In this document: positions 49,151 through 58,315 of the stretch, piece by piece
How positions within the stretch are numbered: the stretch's first letter is position 1
Layout of the letters: the number at the start of each line of letters is the position of its first letter
Source of the DNA: Haladaptatus sp. R4
Lineage (GTDB): Archaea > Halobacteriota > Halobacteria > Halobacteriales > Haladaptataceae
Length of the DNA stretch: 64,000 nucleotides
Assembly (NCBI RefSeq): GCF_001625445.1
Contig: NZ_LWHG01000011.1
Coordinates: forward strand, 620,001-684,000
Direction of reading: 5' to 3'
Program-made: the position numbers and the translations under genes
The notes under the pieces: generated by a model
Databases searched by the model: none
Told to the model about the DNA's origin: nothing
Seen by the model: only the letters and a program-made list of their open reading frames with translations

Positions 49151-50303
49151 CTTCATCATCCTCGACGAGGTTTTCGAGGTTCGTCTGGCTCTCTTGTTGA
49201 ATGTCGTCGATGTTGTCTTGGGCTTCGATGGCGACCTGCTGGAGTTCCTTGATTCGTGGAACGTTCGTGATTCCCGAGAGTAGGACGACGCTGGCGACGC
49301 TGGGTTCGTTGACGGGGTAGTCACCGCCACGGACCTCCATGCTGCCGGTCTGCTCTTCGAGCCACTTGCGACCGCGCTCGATACCTTTCCGGTTCAGGTG
49401 GGGGGACGGCCCGCTCATGACGAGGAGGGCGCGCTCCGTTCCCTGAATCTCACAGGGCATGGTCAACCGACCGAGCGCCGCCTTGCGAACGAGGCTCGTG
49501 ATTCGGTTGGTCGTGTGTGCCGTGTCCTTGGCCTGTCCGCCACTGCCGCTGGTGAAGCGGGAGAGAAGACCGCCGGAGTTCTGCATCTCGACTTCCTCCG
49601 CGGCGTAGCCGATGGTGGAGACGCCGCCACCGGCGAGCGTGTTGATGATCTCGCTGGAGTCGACGACGCTTTCGGCCACGTCGTCGCCGCCACCGACCTC
49701 ACCGGCACCGAACAGGATGCCGAAGCGGGTGACGATTTCCTCGTTGATCTCCGCGTAGCCGCCCTCCATGCTCTCGCCGGATTGGCGCCACGCGTCGTTG
49801 TCGAACACCATCAGGTTGTCCACTTCGCGGACGAACGTCTGGAACGAACGCGCCGCGTTGAGCGTGTAGATTCCCCCTTCGTCGCCACCGGGCAGGATAC
49901 CCAGCCCGTAGACGGGTTCGGTGTAGATTCGCTTCAGATGTTTCGCCACGACGGGCGCTCCGCCGCTTCCCGAACCGCCGCCCATTCCGGCGATGATGAG
50001 GAAGGCGTCCACTTCGTGGACGGGAATGTTGTCGATAGCCCCCTGTACTTCGTCGATATCCTCTTCGGCGATTTCCGCGCCGAGTTCGTTGTCCGCACCC
50101 ACGCCGTGTCCTTTGACGCGGGACTGTCCGATGAGCACCCGGTTTTCCTCCGGAACGTGCTGTAGACCCATGAGGTCAGCACGGGCAGTGTTGACGGCGA
50201 CAGCCGCGCGGACGATGCCGCTCTGTGTTCGCTGGTCGTATTCCAGGAACTTGTCGACGATTTTACCGCCTGCCTGACCAAATCCGATCATCGCGAGTTT
50301 CAT
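49128..50303 (-). CDS. cetZ: Tubulin-like protein CetZ
   Basis: A 391-residue member of the tubulin/FtsZ superfamily. The nucleotide loop MKLAMIGFGQAGGKIVDKF opens the protein, and the T4 loop reads GMGGGSGSGGAP. The C-terminal tail is acidic (NLVEDDEDELDPLF). CetZ proteins control cell shape and motility in haloarchaea and are distinct from FtsZ1 and FtsZ2. Length and sequence start agree with CetZ1-type proteins. A TATA (50350-50356) lies about 50 nt before the ATG, giving a leader of about 23 nt. Confidence 0.93.
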   Translation of the reverse strand: MKLAMIGFGQAGGKIVDKFLEYDQRTQSGIVRAAVAVNTARADLMGLQHVPEENRVLIGQSRVKGHGVGADNELGAEIAEEDIDEVQGAIDNIPVHEVDAFLIIAGMGGGSGSGGAPVVAKHLKRIYTEPVYGLGILPGGDEGGIYTLNAARSFQTFVREVDNLMVFDNDAWRQSGESMEGGYAEINEEIVTRFGILFGAGEVGGGDDVAESVVDSSEIINTLAGGGVSTIGYAAEEVEMQNSGGLLSRFTSGSGGQAKDTAHTTNRITSLVRKAALGRLTMPCEIQGTERALLVMSGPSPHLNRKGIERGRKWLEEQTGSMEVRGGDYPVNEPSVASVVLLSGITNVPRIKELQQVAIEAQDNIDDIQQESQTNLENLVEDDEDELDPLF

Positions 50304-50349
50304 TTTTCGGTACCGTTCTCCGTTGAGAGAAGAACAGAAGGAATAAGGG

Positions 50350-50356
50350 TATAAAC
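50350..50356 (-). promoter_or_regulatory. TATA box of cetZ
   Basis: Plus-strand tataaac (gtttata in the transcribed direction) predicts a transcription start near 50326 and a short leader, unlike the mostly leaderless genes around it. Confidence 0.55.
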
Positions 50357-50505
50357 TTTGTGGTATGTTCTATTTCAAATTGCAGACATACACAACACAA
50401 AAACGCAATACGGCGTCGGATTTTAGTGCAGTTTTCTTCCCGACTTGATTTGTATCATATGCCCCCTCTTTAAGTCTGCATATATCCAGAATGGTCTCGT
50501 TCGTG

Positions 50506-51402
50506 TTATGTCGGATCGACGGACTCAACCCCGAGATATTCCTCCAACGTAGTCAATTCTTCGGATTTAATGTCGAAGTTCCGAACATCGTTGTCCGACG
50601 TCGTATTGTCGAACTTCAGTGATCGATACTGGTCCGCACCCATCGGGAATCCCGGAATCGCGCCGCCGACTTTCAGCCCGACGCCCGCGAGTTCCATCGG
50701 TATCGGGAGCACGGTAACCGATTGTCCCTCGGCCCGTCGAGCGAGTTTCGCAACCTCCGCCAAGGTCAACACTTCCGGACCGCCGATTTCGTAGATTTTC
50801 CCGTCGTGGGATTCGTCCAGTCCGTCGGCCAGTATCGGCACGAGGTCGTCCACCCAGATGGGCTGAAACCGCGTTTTGCCCCCGCCGGGAAGCGGCGCGA
50901 GGTACGGCGGCGTGAGTTTCTTCGTGAACGAGACGAACTCACCGCCGTCGCCGAAGACGACCGACGGGCGGAAAATCGTCCACCGACAGTCGGACTCCTC
51001 CACGACTTCCTCGGCCCGCCCCTTCGCTCGGATGTACTCCGTCGGGCCGTACGGATCGGCCCCCAGCGCGCTCATCTGGACGATCTTTCCGACGTCGTGT
51101 TCCTCCGCCGCCCGGACGACGTTCCCCGTCCCGTCGAGGTGGACACTCATGTGCGACAGCCCGCGCGGCGGTTTGAACAGCGGCGAGAGCGCCACGAGGT
51201 TGACGACCGCATCCTGTCCCTCGAACGCCTCCTCGATGGAGGCGTACGCCGTCACGTCACCCATTGCCGTCTCGACGCCGTCCGGGAACTCGGCTTCGTC
51301 CGGGTTCCGCGCCAACGCCGTCACCTCGTGGCCGCGTTCGTGCAGTTCGGGGACGAGGTTTCGACCGATGAATCCGGTGCCGCCGGTCACGAGAACTTTC
51401 AT
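50506..51402 (-). CDS. NAD-dependent epimerase/NDUFA9-like oxidoreductase
   Basis: A 298-residue atypical short-chain dehydrogenase. The Rossmann motif VTGGTGFIGRNLV is at the N-terminus, and the middle has FRPSVVFGDGGEF and QPIWVDDLVP, characteristic of NDUFA9-type complex I-associated proteins. Start MKVLVTGGTG at 51402. A TATA-like tatatct lies just upstream. The exact substrate is unknown. Confidence 0.9.
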   Translation of the reverse strand: MKVLVTGGTGFIGRNLVPELHERGHEVTALARNPDEAEFPDGVETAMGDVTAYASIEEAFEGQDAVVNLVALSPLFKPPRGLSHMSVHLDGTGNVVRAAEEHDVGKIVQMSALGADPYGPTEYIRAKGRAEEVVEESDCRWTIFRPSVVFGDGGEFVSFTKKLTPPYLAPLPGGGKTRFQPIWVDDLVPILADGLDESHDGKIYEIGGPEVLTLAEVAKLARRAEGQSVTVLPIPMELAGVGLKVGGAIPGFPMGADQYRSLKFDNTTSDNDVRNFDIKSEELTTLEEYLGVESVDPT

Positions 51403-51589
51403 ACCGTAGATATATGCTCCACTGCTGGTAAAGGTATCTCCCAACGAAACCGGCTGGGAAACGCGAGTAATCGGTAGCGGAAGGTGTGGCCCTCGCGATG
51501 CGGGACGGTGAGGTTCGGTCGTCCAAAACGTACGTCCCGTTTTCGACGCCGCCCGCAGACTGATGGTGGTCGCTCCCGTCTCTCGAACC

Positions 51590-51817
51590 ATGAGCGTCAG
51601 TGGCCTGTGTCAGATCTGTGAAGCAGCGGAGGCAACACACGACTGTGACCGCTGTGGGGCACTCGTCTGTGACGAACATTGGAACCGGTCAAGTGGGTAC
51701 TGCGTCGAGTGTGCGGCCGAGTTGGGTGTCGGCGGGGAGCAAAATCGGACACCGAGCGGGCCGGGGGCGGAGGACATCACGCCGCCGGATACGGACGACG
51801 AGACACACCAACTCTGA
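51590..51817 (+). CDS. Small zinc-finger protein (B-box/HIT-like)
   Basis: A 75-residue protein with closely spaced metal ligands CQIC, CDRC, CDEH and CVEC in the first 45 residues, compatible with two interleaved zinc sites of B-box or HIT zinc-finger type. The rest is a short acidic tail. Such small zinc-finger proteins are frequent in haloarchaea and may mediate protein-protein contacts. Start MSVSGLCQIC at 51590 is preferred over a start 9 codons upstream. Confidence 0.8.
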   Translation: MSVSGLCQICEAAEATHDCDRCGALVCDEHWNRSSGYCVECAAELGVGGEQNRTPSGPGAEDITPPDTDDETHQL

Positions 51818-51841
51818 GTTTCGAATCCCCTCCGGCCCGGT

Positions 51842-52639
51842 TCATCGATACTGGTTCAGCTGTTTCTTGAGCCGTTTCGCCGCTTGTCCGGAGGCTTTGG
51901 CGAACTGCTCGCCCGCGTCCTCGCCCGCGAAGATGATGCCGCGTGAGGAGTTGACGAGTCCGGCACCGTCCGCGAGGGCGTAAGTCGCGGCGGCTTCTGT
52001 GTCGCCGCCCTGTGCGCCGACGCCGGGGACGAGGAACGGGAGGTCCGGGACGCGCTCGCGCAGTTCTTCGAGTTCGTCCGGGGTCGTCGCGCCGACGACG
52101 AGGCCGACGTTGCCGTTGCCGTTCCAGAGGTCGGCGAGCGAAGCGACCCACTCGTACAACGTCTCGCCGGAGGCCAGTTCGAGGTTCTGCAAGTCCGACC
52201 CGCCGGGGTTGGAGGTTCGACAGAGGATGAATACGCCCTTGTCCTCGCGCGAGAGGAATGGGTCGAGCGAGTCCCGTCCCATGTAGGGGTTGGCCGTGAT
52301 GGCGTCGGCCGAATCGAGGAGCTTCGCGTACTGACGGGCCGTGTTTCCGATGTCGCCGCGCTTCGCGTCCAACAGGACGGGGACGCCCTTTCCGTGGGCG
52401 TACGCGATGGTTTCGGCGAGCGCGGCCCAGCCGTCGCCGTCCTCGTAGAAGGCGGCGTTGGGTTTGTAGACGGCCGCGTGTTCGTGGGTCGCGTCGATGA
52501 TGCGGCGGTTGAACGCCCAGCGCGGGAGGTCGTACTCGTGGAGGTGGTCGGGGATGCGTTCGATGTCGGGGTCGAGCCCGATGGAGACGATGCTGTCGGT
52601 GGTCTCGATGCGGTCGGCGAGCCGGTCGAAGAAGTTCAT
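51842..52639 (-). CDS. pyrF: Orotidine 5'-phosphate decarboxylase (type 2)
   Basis: A 265-residue TIM-barrel enzyme. The catalytic Asp-Lys-Asp cluster lies in VLLDAKRGDIGNTA (near residue 92), the N-terminal SIVSIGLDPD is the phosphate/orotate side, and the C-terminal LVNSSRGIIFAGE closes the barrel. It makes UMP in the last step of pyrimidine synthesis. The longer type-2 form (PyrF2) is normal in haloarchaea and actinobacteria. It is convergent with the zinc-finger gene. Confidence 0.94.
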   Translation of the reverse strand: MNFFDRLADRIETTDSIVSIGLDPDIERIPDHLHEYDLPRWAFNRRIIDATHEHAAVYKPNAAFYEDGDGWAALAETIAYAHGKGVPVLLDAKRGDIGNTARQYAKLLDSADAITANPYMGRDSLDPFLSREDKGVFILCRTSNPGGSDLQNLELASGETLYEWVASLADLWNGNGNVGLVVGATTPDELEELRERVPDLPFLVPGVGAQGGDTEAAATYALADGAGLVNSSRGIIFAGEDAGEQFAKASGQAAKRLKKQLNQYR

Positions 52640-52713
52640 ATTCGGAGATTTTCGCGGTGGCTCAAGGAGTTATCGAACTGGTAAAGGCAGTTCGGACCCA
52701 TGAGTTCTGTACA

Positions 52714-53376
52714 ATGCCTGTGACCGCTGTGGGCTTCGACCTCGACGAGACTCTCGCCGTGACCGAGAGGGCGCGAGAGAAACTGCTCGCGGATGCGACG
52801 AAGGCAGTCGGTGCTCCATCACTCACCCGTGAGGAGTATCTCGATGCCCACAGTCGTCATTTGACGAGCGACTCGCGGAAACCCATCTTTGCCGACCTGC
52901 TCGCCGATGGCCTCGGAGCGGATGCGGAGGAACTTACCGACGCCTATCAACAGGCGATTCTGGACTCGCTCGCGTCGGTCGGCGACATCCCGTCGCTCCT
53001 CTCGGAGCTCCACCGGGAGTATCGTCTCGGCCTGCTCACGAACGGCCCGGTAGAGGCACAACGCGGAAAGCTTCACCAGTTGGGGTGGGAGGAGTACTTC
53101 GACGCGACGGTCGTCACCGGCGAACTCGAAGCTGGAAAGCCGGACCGCCGCGCGTTCGATGCGCTCTGTGAACGACTCGACGTCCGACCCGAGGAGATGG
53201 TGTACATCGGCGACAACCCGGAGGCGGACATCCGCGGCGCGGGCGACATCGGGATGAAGACGATACAGGTGCTGTTTCCCGACGGACCGGAACCGGAACC
53301 GTCGGCGGACGCGTACGTCGACCGTGAGGAACTTGTGTCCGCGCTTCCGAGGATAATCGCAGAACTAGGGGAGTAA
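52714..53376 (+). CDS. HAD superfamily hydrolase
   Basis: A 220-residue phosphatase with motif I VGFDLDETLAV (nucleophile Asp), motif II LLTNGP, motif III lysine in TGELEAGKPD and motif IV IGDNPEADIRGA. The cap of about 80 residues between motifs I and II is of the helical (C1) type. Substrates of this group are small phosphorylated metabolites. Start MPVTAVGFDLDETL at 52714 places motif I at residue 8, the family norm. Confidence 0.9.
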   Translation: MPVTAVGFDLDETLAVTERAREKLLADATKAVGAPSLTREEYLDAHSRHLTSDSRKPIFADLLADGLGADAEELTDAYQQAILDSLASVGDIPSLLSELHREYRLGLLTNGPVEAQRGKLHQLGWEEYFDATVVTGELEAGKPDRRAFDALCERLDVRPEEMVYIGDNPEADIRGAGDIGMKTIQVLFPDGPEPEPSADAYVDREELVSALPRIIAELGE

Positions 53377-53523
53377 AACGAAACGGAAGAGTACAGCAGC
53401 TCCGTTGAATCCTGTTGTTACGACACTCTCGACGGTGAAACACCCGGTACGTGTAATCACGGAATTATTTTGGCTCGCCTAAAACTCGCAATCTTTTTAG
53501 CAGCCCTATCTCTCAGAGGTCGT

Positions 53524-54291
53524 ATGGCGCTTACGACGCTGGAAACGGTCGCACTCGGAACTGTCGCTGGTGGGACAGTCTATCTCGGGTTGCCGGTCGC
53601 ACGATTTTCCGTTTCGAATCGAACCACTCATATTCTCAACGGCGGCGCAATCGGTGTTCTCCTGTTTCTTCTCGTAGACATCCTCCACGGCGCACTCGAA
53701 CCCGTAGAGGAAGCCATCGAGGTAACCGCCGAGACCGGAACCCTTCACGTTGCGCTCCCCCTCGCGCTTCTGATCGGCTTCACGGGAAGTATCGTTGGCC
53801 TCGCTTGGTTTAACGACCGCTACGTCGGTTCACAGTCGAATCCACAGACGACCGCGCTGATGGTGGCCGTCGGTATCGGATTTCATAACTTCAGCGAAGG
53901 GCTCGCCATCGGTCAATCGGCAGCGACGGGTGCGATATCACTCGCAGCGGTGCTTATCATCGGCTTCGCCCTCCACAACGTTACCGAGGGATTCGGTATC
54001 GCTGCTCCGTTGACGAATACCGAGAGTTCGGCATTCCAACTGGTGACCCTCGGACTGATCGCTGGAGGACCGACGTTTCTCGGTACCATTATCGGACAGA
54101 GCTGGACGTCGCCAGCGGCGTCAGTCCTCTTTCTCGCTCTCGCGGGAGGTGCACTCATCTACGTCATTCAGGAACTCTTCTGCATCGACCGTCGTGGCCT
54201 TGCTCGCAGCGTCCTGTTTTCCGCGGTTGCAGCGGGATTCCTCGTTGGCTTCGCTACCGAACTCGCCGTCTATCTCTCGATGGGGGGCTGA
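53524..54291 (+). CDS. ZIP family metal transporter
   Basis: A 255-residue membrane protein with about eight helices. The metal pathway motifs HNFSEGLAIG (helix IV) and HNVTEGFGIA (helix V) mark the ZIP family, which carries zinc or other divalent cations into the cytoplasm. Unusually for ZIP proteins, no histidine-rich loop between helices III and IV is visible. Start at 53524 gives the normal N-terminal helix. Confidence 0.92.
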   Translation: MALTTLETVALGTVAGGTVYLGLPVARFSVSNRTTHILNGGAIGVLLFLLVDILHGALEPVEEAIEVTAETGTLHVALPLALLIGFTGSIVGLAWFNDRYVGSQSNPQTTALMVAVGIGFHNFSEGLAIGQSAATGAISLAAVLIIGFALHNVTEGFGIAAPLTNTESSAFQLVTLGLIAGGPTFLGTIIGQSWTSPAASVLFLALAGGALIYVIQELFCIDRRGLARSVLFSAVAAGFLVGFATELAVYLSMGG

Positions 54292-54336
54292 ACTATCGAT
54301 CGCGAAACGTGACTCCCGAGAATTTCGACGGAGCCA

Positions 54337-54711
54337 TTACAACGACTCGACGACGGAATCCACGGCTCGTTTGACCTCCGCGCCGCTTTCCACGAACACG
54401 AGAACGCGGGGCGGGCGAACCGCCTTCGGGCGGACGCGAATGTCGGATTCAGCGGCTTTTCGTTCGACGGCTTCGACGTCCCCGGTCAGTTCGATACGGA
54501 CCCTATCAGGATGGACGAACACCTCCGCGAACGGGTCGTCGTCCCCCTCGTGTTCGAGTTCGTAGGCGAGCGCCCCGTCCTCGGTCGATTCGACGTCCGG
54601 GTCGGCGTTCACGACGGCGACGGAATCGAGCGGTGGATCCTCCCTGCCGTCGAATTCGGAGGAGAGCAGTTGTGCGATCCGTACCCCGTCCGTAATCTCG
54701 TCAACGACCAT
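54337..54711 (-). CDS. Conserved haloarchaeal hypothetical protein (124 aa)
   Basis: An acidic 124-residue protein with no transmembrane segment. It starts MVVDEITDGVRIAQLLSSEF and has a beta-rich C-terminal half (DRVRIELTGDVEAVERKAAE). It follows a DUF2240 gene after 24 nt on the same strand, so they are probably co-transcribed. Function unknown. Confidence 0.75.
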   Translation of the reverse strand: MVVDEITDGVRIAQLLSSEFDGREDPPLDSVAVVNADPDVESTEDGALAYELEHEGDDDPFAEVFVHPDRVRIELTGDVEAVERKAAESDIRVRPKAVRPPRVLVFVESGAEVKRAVDSVVESL

Positions 54712-54735
54712 GGTTCGGATTGGGAGAGCGTCGGT

Positions 54736-55182
54736 TTACGTTTTGAGATCCGAGAGCGCCTCGGTCGCTTCGGTGTTCACGTCGATACCTTTCTTCCGCG
54801 CATAGACGACCGCGGCGGCCTCGACGGTGATTCCGGCGTTCCGCTGGAGTTCGTTGATTTCGGCGACGGCGGTCTGTTTGGTCGTCCCGTGTGCGACGGT
54901 CTTGTCGAGCACCTTCTCGAAGGTCGATTGCTCCTGCAAGAGGCTCTCGTCGGGAACGAACTCCTCGGGAATCTCGACTGTCGAGGGGTCGAACTCCGCG
55001 ACGAGTTCGTCGTCGTCGTGTGACAACAATCCCTGACTGCTGGCGACGTCAACGAGGCGCTTCGCTTGGTCGGGCGAAAACCAGTCCCTGTCGAGCGACA
55101 GCGAGACCACAAACTCGCTCTCACGCATGCGTTCGCGCCCCTGCTGCTGAAACGGCGTTGCGACTGCTATCCGCAGACTCAT
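54736..55182 (-). CDS. DUF2240 family protein
   Basis: A 148-residue archaeal protein (LRIAVATPFQQQGRERMRES, then DRDWFSPDQAKRLVDVASSQ) matching DUF2240, whose function is unknown. It lies divergent from the ribosomal gene rps8e with a 91-nt gap. Confidence 0.85.
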   Translation of the reverse strand: MSLRIAVATPFQQQGRERMRESEFVVSLSLDRDWFSPDQAKRLVDVASSQGLLSHDDDELVAEFDPSTVEIPEEFVPDESLLQEQSTFEKVLDKTVAHGTTKQTAVAEINELQRNAGITVEAAAVVYARKKGIDVNTEATEALSDLKT

Positions 55183-55273
55183 CGTCCGGCGAGACTGGAC
55201 ACGAGGGCCTAAATCTGGCGATGTGGGACTGCGAACCGAGCCATTGAAGTATTTCGTAGGCTACTTCCCCGAT

Positions 55274-55651
55274 ATGAAAGACCAAGGACGCTCCACGCGA
55301 AAGCGAACCGGTGGACGACTAAAGCCCTTCCACAAGAAGAAAAAGCACGAACTCGGCCGTCAGCCCACCGAAACACAGGTCGGCGAACCGCGTTTCCGCA
55401 CCACGGACGCCCGTGGCCGTAACTCGAAGATTCGCGCGCTCACGACCAACGTCGCCAACGTGACCGACGGCGGCGAAACGGTCAGCGCGACGATTCAGGA
55501 CGTGCTCGAAAACGGCGCGAACCCGAACTACGCCCGCCGTAACATCATCACGAAGGGTGCGGTCATCGTCACGAACGAGGGCAAGGCCCGCGTGACCTCC
55601 CGTCCCGGCCAGACCGGACAGGTCAACGCCGTCGCCGTCGACGACGAATAA
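55274..55651 (+). CDS. rps8e: Ribosomal protein S8e
   Basis: A 125-residue small-subunit protein. The basic N-terminus QGRSTRKRTGGRLKPFHKKK and the DVLENGANPNYARRNIITKG core are diagnostic of the archaeal/eukaryotic S8e family. The start at 55274 avoids a 17-residue non-family extension. Confidence 0.97.
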   Translation: MKDQGRSTRKRTGGRLKPFHKKKKHELGRQPTETQVGEPRFRTTDARGRNSKIRALTTNVANVTDGGETVSATIQDVLENGANPNYARRNIITKGAVIVTNEGKARVTSRPGQTGQVNAVAVDDE

Positions 55652-55703
55652 TCGACCCCGATTCTTTCGGTTCGCAGGGAACGTAGCGACTGCGTCGTTC
55701 CGA

Positions 55704-55850
55704 GTGAATGATTTGTGCAGTACTCTCGCTGCTGATCGAACTTCCCTGCTTGGCTTGCTCATACTCTTCGTCGCGCCGCCAGCGTCGGCACTGCTGTACG
55801 TCTGGCAACGGGGACGACACGCGAGCGTTCGAAAAGCAGTTGTCGAGTAG
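55704..55850 (+). CDS. Possible small membrane protein (48 aa, GTG start)
   Basis: The frame from GTG 55704 reads a short polar N-terminus and then SLLGLLILFVAPPASALLYV, a good transmembrane helix, followed by a basic tail (WQRGRHASVRKAVVE). It is too short for most gene finders. It lies between rps8e and the convergent AbrB-PhoU gene. No start-proximal promoter is obvious, and it could be a remnant of a longer protein. Confidence 0.35.
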   Translation: MNDLCSTLAADRTSLLGLLILFVAPPASALLYVWQRGRHASVRKAVVE

Positions 55851-55868
55851 CTGTCCGGATTCGGTTTT

Positions 55869-56864
55869 CTACGGGCGCGGCGCGGCCTTTTGGAGCGCAG
55901 TCTCGGCGATGTTGCCGCCGTAGTCGGCACACCGAGAGAGCGAGTCGACCACCAGTCCGAGCAGTTGTGCCTGTTGTGGGTCCTGCTTGCGCAGGAGTTT
56001 GTCGATCGCGCGCGCGTGTTCGTCGATGTCGAGAATGGACTCTCGCGCGTCGTTCGCCAACTCCGTCGCCTCCTCGCTGTCGTCCGTGAGCAGGGCGTCC
56101 ATCGCCTCGTCGATGACGGCCGTCGAATCCTCGTGCAGCGCCTCGTAGCTCTCGATGACTTCATCGTCTATCTCGGGGAGCTGAAGCGTGAGCTGGCCTA
56201 TTTTGGCGGCGTGGTCGGCGATGCGTTCGAGCTGTCGGGCGCTCGAATGGTAGTCGAAACACACCTCGCGGGACATGCCGAGTTCCTCCGTCGCCTTCGC
56301 CGTGCGAAGCGTCGCCCGGAAGATACGCGAGACGACGAACCAGAGGCGGTCCACGTCCTCGTCGCGCTCGATCACGTCGCGGGCGATGTCGTTGTCGTTC
56401 TCCGCGAGCGCGGTGACGGCGTCTTCGAGCATCGAGAGGGCGATGAGTCGCATGCGCGTGACCGCGTTGTGGATCGACAGTTCCGAGGAGTCCAGCAAGT
56501 CCTGAATTACGACCTTGTTCCCCGTTTCTTCGAGGACTTCCAGTCCGACGAGGCTCTGGGTTGCGGCGCTGATCGTACGGCGCTGCTCGGTGGTGATCCG
56601 AGTCGCCTCCAGCGTGATGATGTCGAACCCGCTCACGTACATCGTGAACACCGCTCGCCGGAGTTCCTCGTCCTGAAGGTTCGTGATGTCGATCGAGCCT
56701 TCCAGTTGCCCGCGTTCGTTCTTCGGCGTGAGCAACAGCGAATCCGATTCGGGATAGAACTCGACGACGCTCCCTGCCTCGACGTCGTTCTCCGTCGCCC
56801 ACGACTTCGGAAGCGAAACGGTGTACGTCGAACCGCCAGTTACCTGCACCTTGCGCGTCTCCAT
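55869..56864 (-). CDS. AbrB/SpoVT-domain plus PhoU-domain phosphate regulator
   Basis: A 331-residue protein. Residues 1-50 form an AbrB-like DNA-binding swapped-hairpin domain (TGGSTYTVSLPKSWATENDV), followed by two PhoU repeats (ARQLERIADHAAKIGQLTLQ, then SLSRCADYGGNIAETALQ). Such fusions are known in haloarchaea and couple phosphate status to DNA binding. It is divergent from pstS across 323 AT-rich bases, so it probably represses the pst operon (inference). Start 56864 is supported by a TATA (ataaatcc, 56891-56898) about 30 nt upstream. Confidence 0.9.
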   Translation of the reverse strand: METRKVQVTGGSTYTVSLPKSWATENDVEAGSVVEFYPESDSLLLTPKNERGQLEGSIDITNLQDEELRRAVFTMYVSGFDIITLEATRITTEQRRTISAATQSLVGLEVLEETGNKVVIQDLLDSSELSIHNAVTRMRLIALSMLEDAVTALAENDNDIARDVIERDEDVDRLWFVVSRIFRATLRTAKATEELGMSREVCFDYHSSARQLERIADHAAKIGQLTLQLPEIDDEVIESYEALHEDSTAVIDEAMDALLTDDSEEATELANDARESILDIDEHARAIDKLLRKQDPQQAQLLGLVVDSLSRCADYGGNIAETALQKAAPRP

Positions 56865-57187
56865 ACCCGGGGAGTGGTTTGGCCGAGACCATAAATCCAA
56901 CTATATCTATATACTATCTTAGAATTGCGAGTATATCCTCCGAGACTATGGTTCTCGCTCCGATCCTCGTCAGGTGGATGATGGTTTCACAGCAGTAAAC
57001 GAACAAAATTAGAAAATACATACGTAGTACAAATAACGTCTCTCTGCCAAAGCGACGATATCCCACCGCATACGGCGATTGGTGGTGGATTATGAGATCG
57101 CCCGACGTTCGTAGAACAGTACCAAACAGAGGACTATATAGAAATAATAGCAACGTATTATTACGTTCTGTCCTTGGATTTGAGTGT
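56865..57187. other. AT-rich regulatory region between phosphate regulator and pstS
   Basis: The 323 bases contain no gene. They hold the promoter of the AbrB-PhoU gene (TATA near 56894), a tatata for pstS (57135-57140) and the inverted repeat at 57152-57167. Base composition is distinctly lower in GC than neighbouring genes. Confidence 0.65.
57152..57167. promoter_or_regulatory. Inverted repeat downstream of the pstS TATA (operator candidate)
   Basis: The arms aacgta and tacgtt flank a 4-nt centre, about 12 nt after the tatata at 57135-57140 and overlapping the predicted transcription start. A repressor bound here would block pstS, making this a candidate site for the divergent AbrB-PhoU protein. 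Confidence 0.45.
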
Positions 57188-58300
57188 ATGTCAGGCAAGT
57201 CGTCAGGCGGTGTTTCACGGCGGAAGTTCCTCGCGGCAACGGGAACGACGGGCGCACTCGCGCTTGCGGGATGTAGTAGTCTCGGTGGATCAGGTGGCTC
57301 ATCCTCCCTCGACGCTGCGGGTTCGTCGTTCGTCGCCCCACTGATGAACAAGTGGGCGGACGAGTACAACAAGAAAAACGATGTCGAGGTCAACTACCGT
57401 TCCATCGGATCCGGTGCCGGTGTGAGCAACCTGATGGACAAGACGGTCGTGTTCGCGGGTTCGGACGCGCCGCTCAGCAAGGACCAGTACAAGAAGGTCC
57501 AGAAGGAAGGCGGCTGTGTCCACATCCCCGAAAGTCTCGGTGCGATTGCACCCGTGTTCAGCGTCGAGGGCGTGGACAGCCTCAAGATCACCGGCGAAGT
57601 CCTCGCCGATATCTTCCTCGGCAACATCACAAAGTGGAACGACTCGAAGCTGAAGAAACTCAACCCCGACGCCAACCTCCCGAGCGCGAACATCACGGTC
57701 GCACACCGTTCGGACGCGTCCGGGACGACGTACGGCTTTACCGGCTACCTCAGTCAGGTTAGCAGCAAGTGGAAGAGCCAAATCGGACAGACCGAAACCC
57801 CTAGCTGGCCGGTCGGTGTCGGTGGCAAAGGGAACGAGGGCGTCTCGGCGGCGATGAAGAAGCAGAAGAACGCCATCGGGTACGTCGAACTCACCTACGC
57901 CAAGCAGAACGACCTCGACGTCTTCAAGATGAAGAACAAGTCCGGAAAGTTCGTCGAAGCGTCCCCGGAAGGCGTCTCGGCGGCGGCGTCCGGCGCGGCG
58001 AACGACCTCCCGAAAGGAACGGACGACTGGTCGGACGTCTCCATCAGTAACGCCCCCGGCGAGAAATCGTGGCCCATCTCGACGTTCACGTACGTCATCA
58101 TGTACAAGGACTTCGGCAAGGCCTACGAGGATTCCTCGAAGGAGGAGATGAAGAAGGCGCTCAAGTTCGTCAAGTGGGCAGTCAACGACGGCCAACAGTA
58201 CGCGCCGAAACTCCACTACCCGAAACTGCCCAGTCCTGCTGCCAAGCTGGACAATTCGACGCTTAAAAACATGACCTTTAATGGCGACACGGTGCTTTAA
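57188..58300 (+). CDS. pstS: Phosphate ABC transporter substrate-binding lipoprotein
   Basis: A 370-residue phosphate-binding protein. The Tat motif SRRKFLAATG is followed by a lipobox (LALAGC). Mature features are AGSSFVAPLMNKW near residue 47, IGSGAGVSNLMD and SDASGTTYGFTGYL (phosphate-contact loops). It is the first gene of pstSCAB-phoU. Start 57188 is chosen by the Tat signal length and the TATA spacing. Confidence 0.95.
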   Translation: MSGKSSGGVSRRKFLAATGTTGALALAGCSSLGGSGGSSSLDAAGSSFVAPLMNKWADEYNKKNDVEVNYRSIGSGAGVSNLMDKTVVFAGSDAPLSKDQYKKVQKEGGCVHIPESLGAIAPVFSVEGVDSLKITGEVLADIFLGNITKWNDSKLKKLNPDANLPSANITVAHRSDASGTTYGFTGYLSQVSSKWKSQIGQTETPSWPVGVGGKGNEGVSAAMKKQKNAIGYVELTYAKQNDLDVFKMKNKSGKFVEASPEGVSAAASGAANDLPKGTDDWSDVSISNAPGEKSWPISTFTYVIMYKDFGKAYEDSSKEEMKKALKFVKWAVNDGQQYAPKLHYPKLPSPAAKLDNSTLKNMTFNGDTVL

Positions 58301-58315
58301 GCCGAATTGAGTATT

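Noticed and set aside
56914-57393. A 159-codon minus-strand frame across the pstS promoter
   Set aside because: It covers the AT-rich promoter and the pstS signal region and shows no protein-like features.
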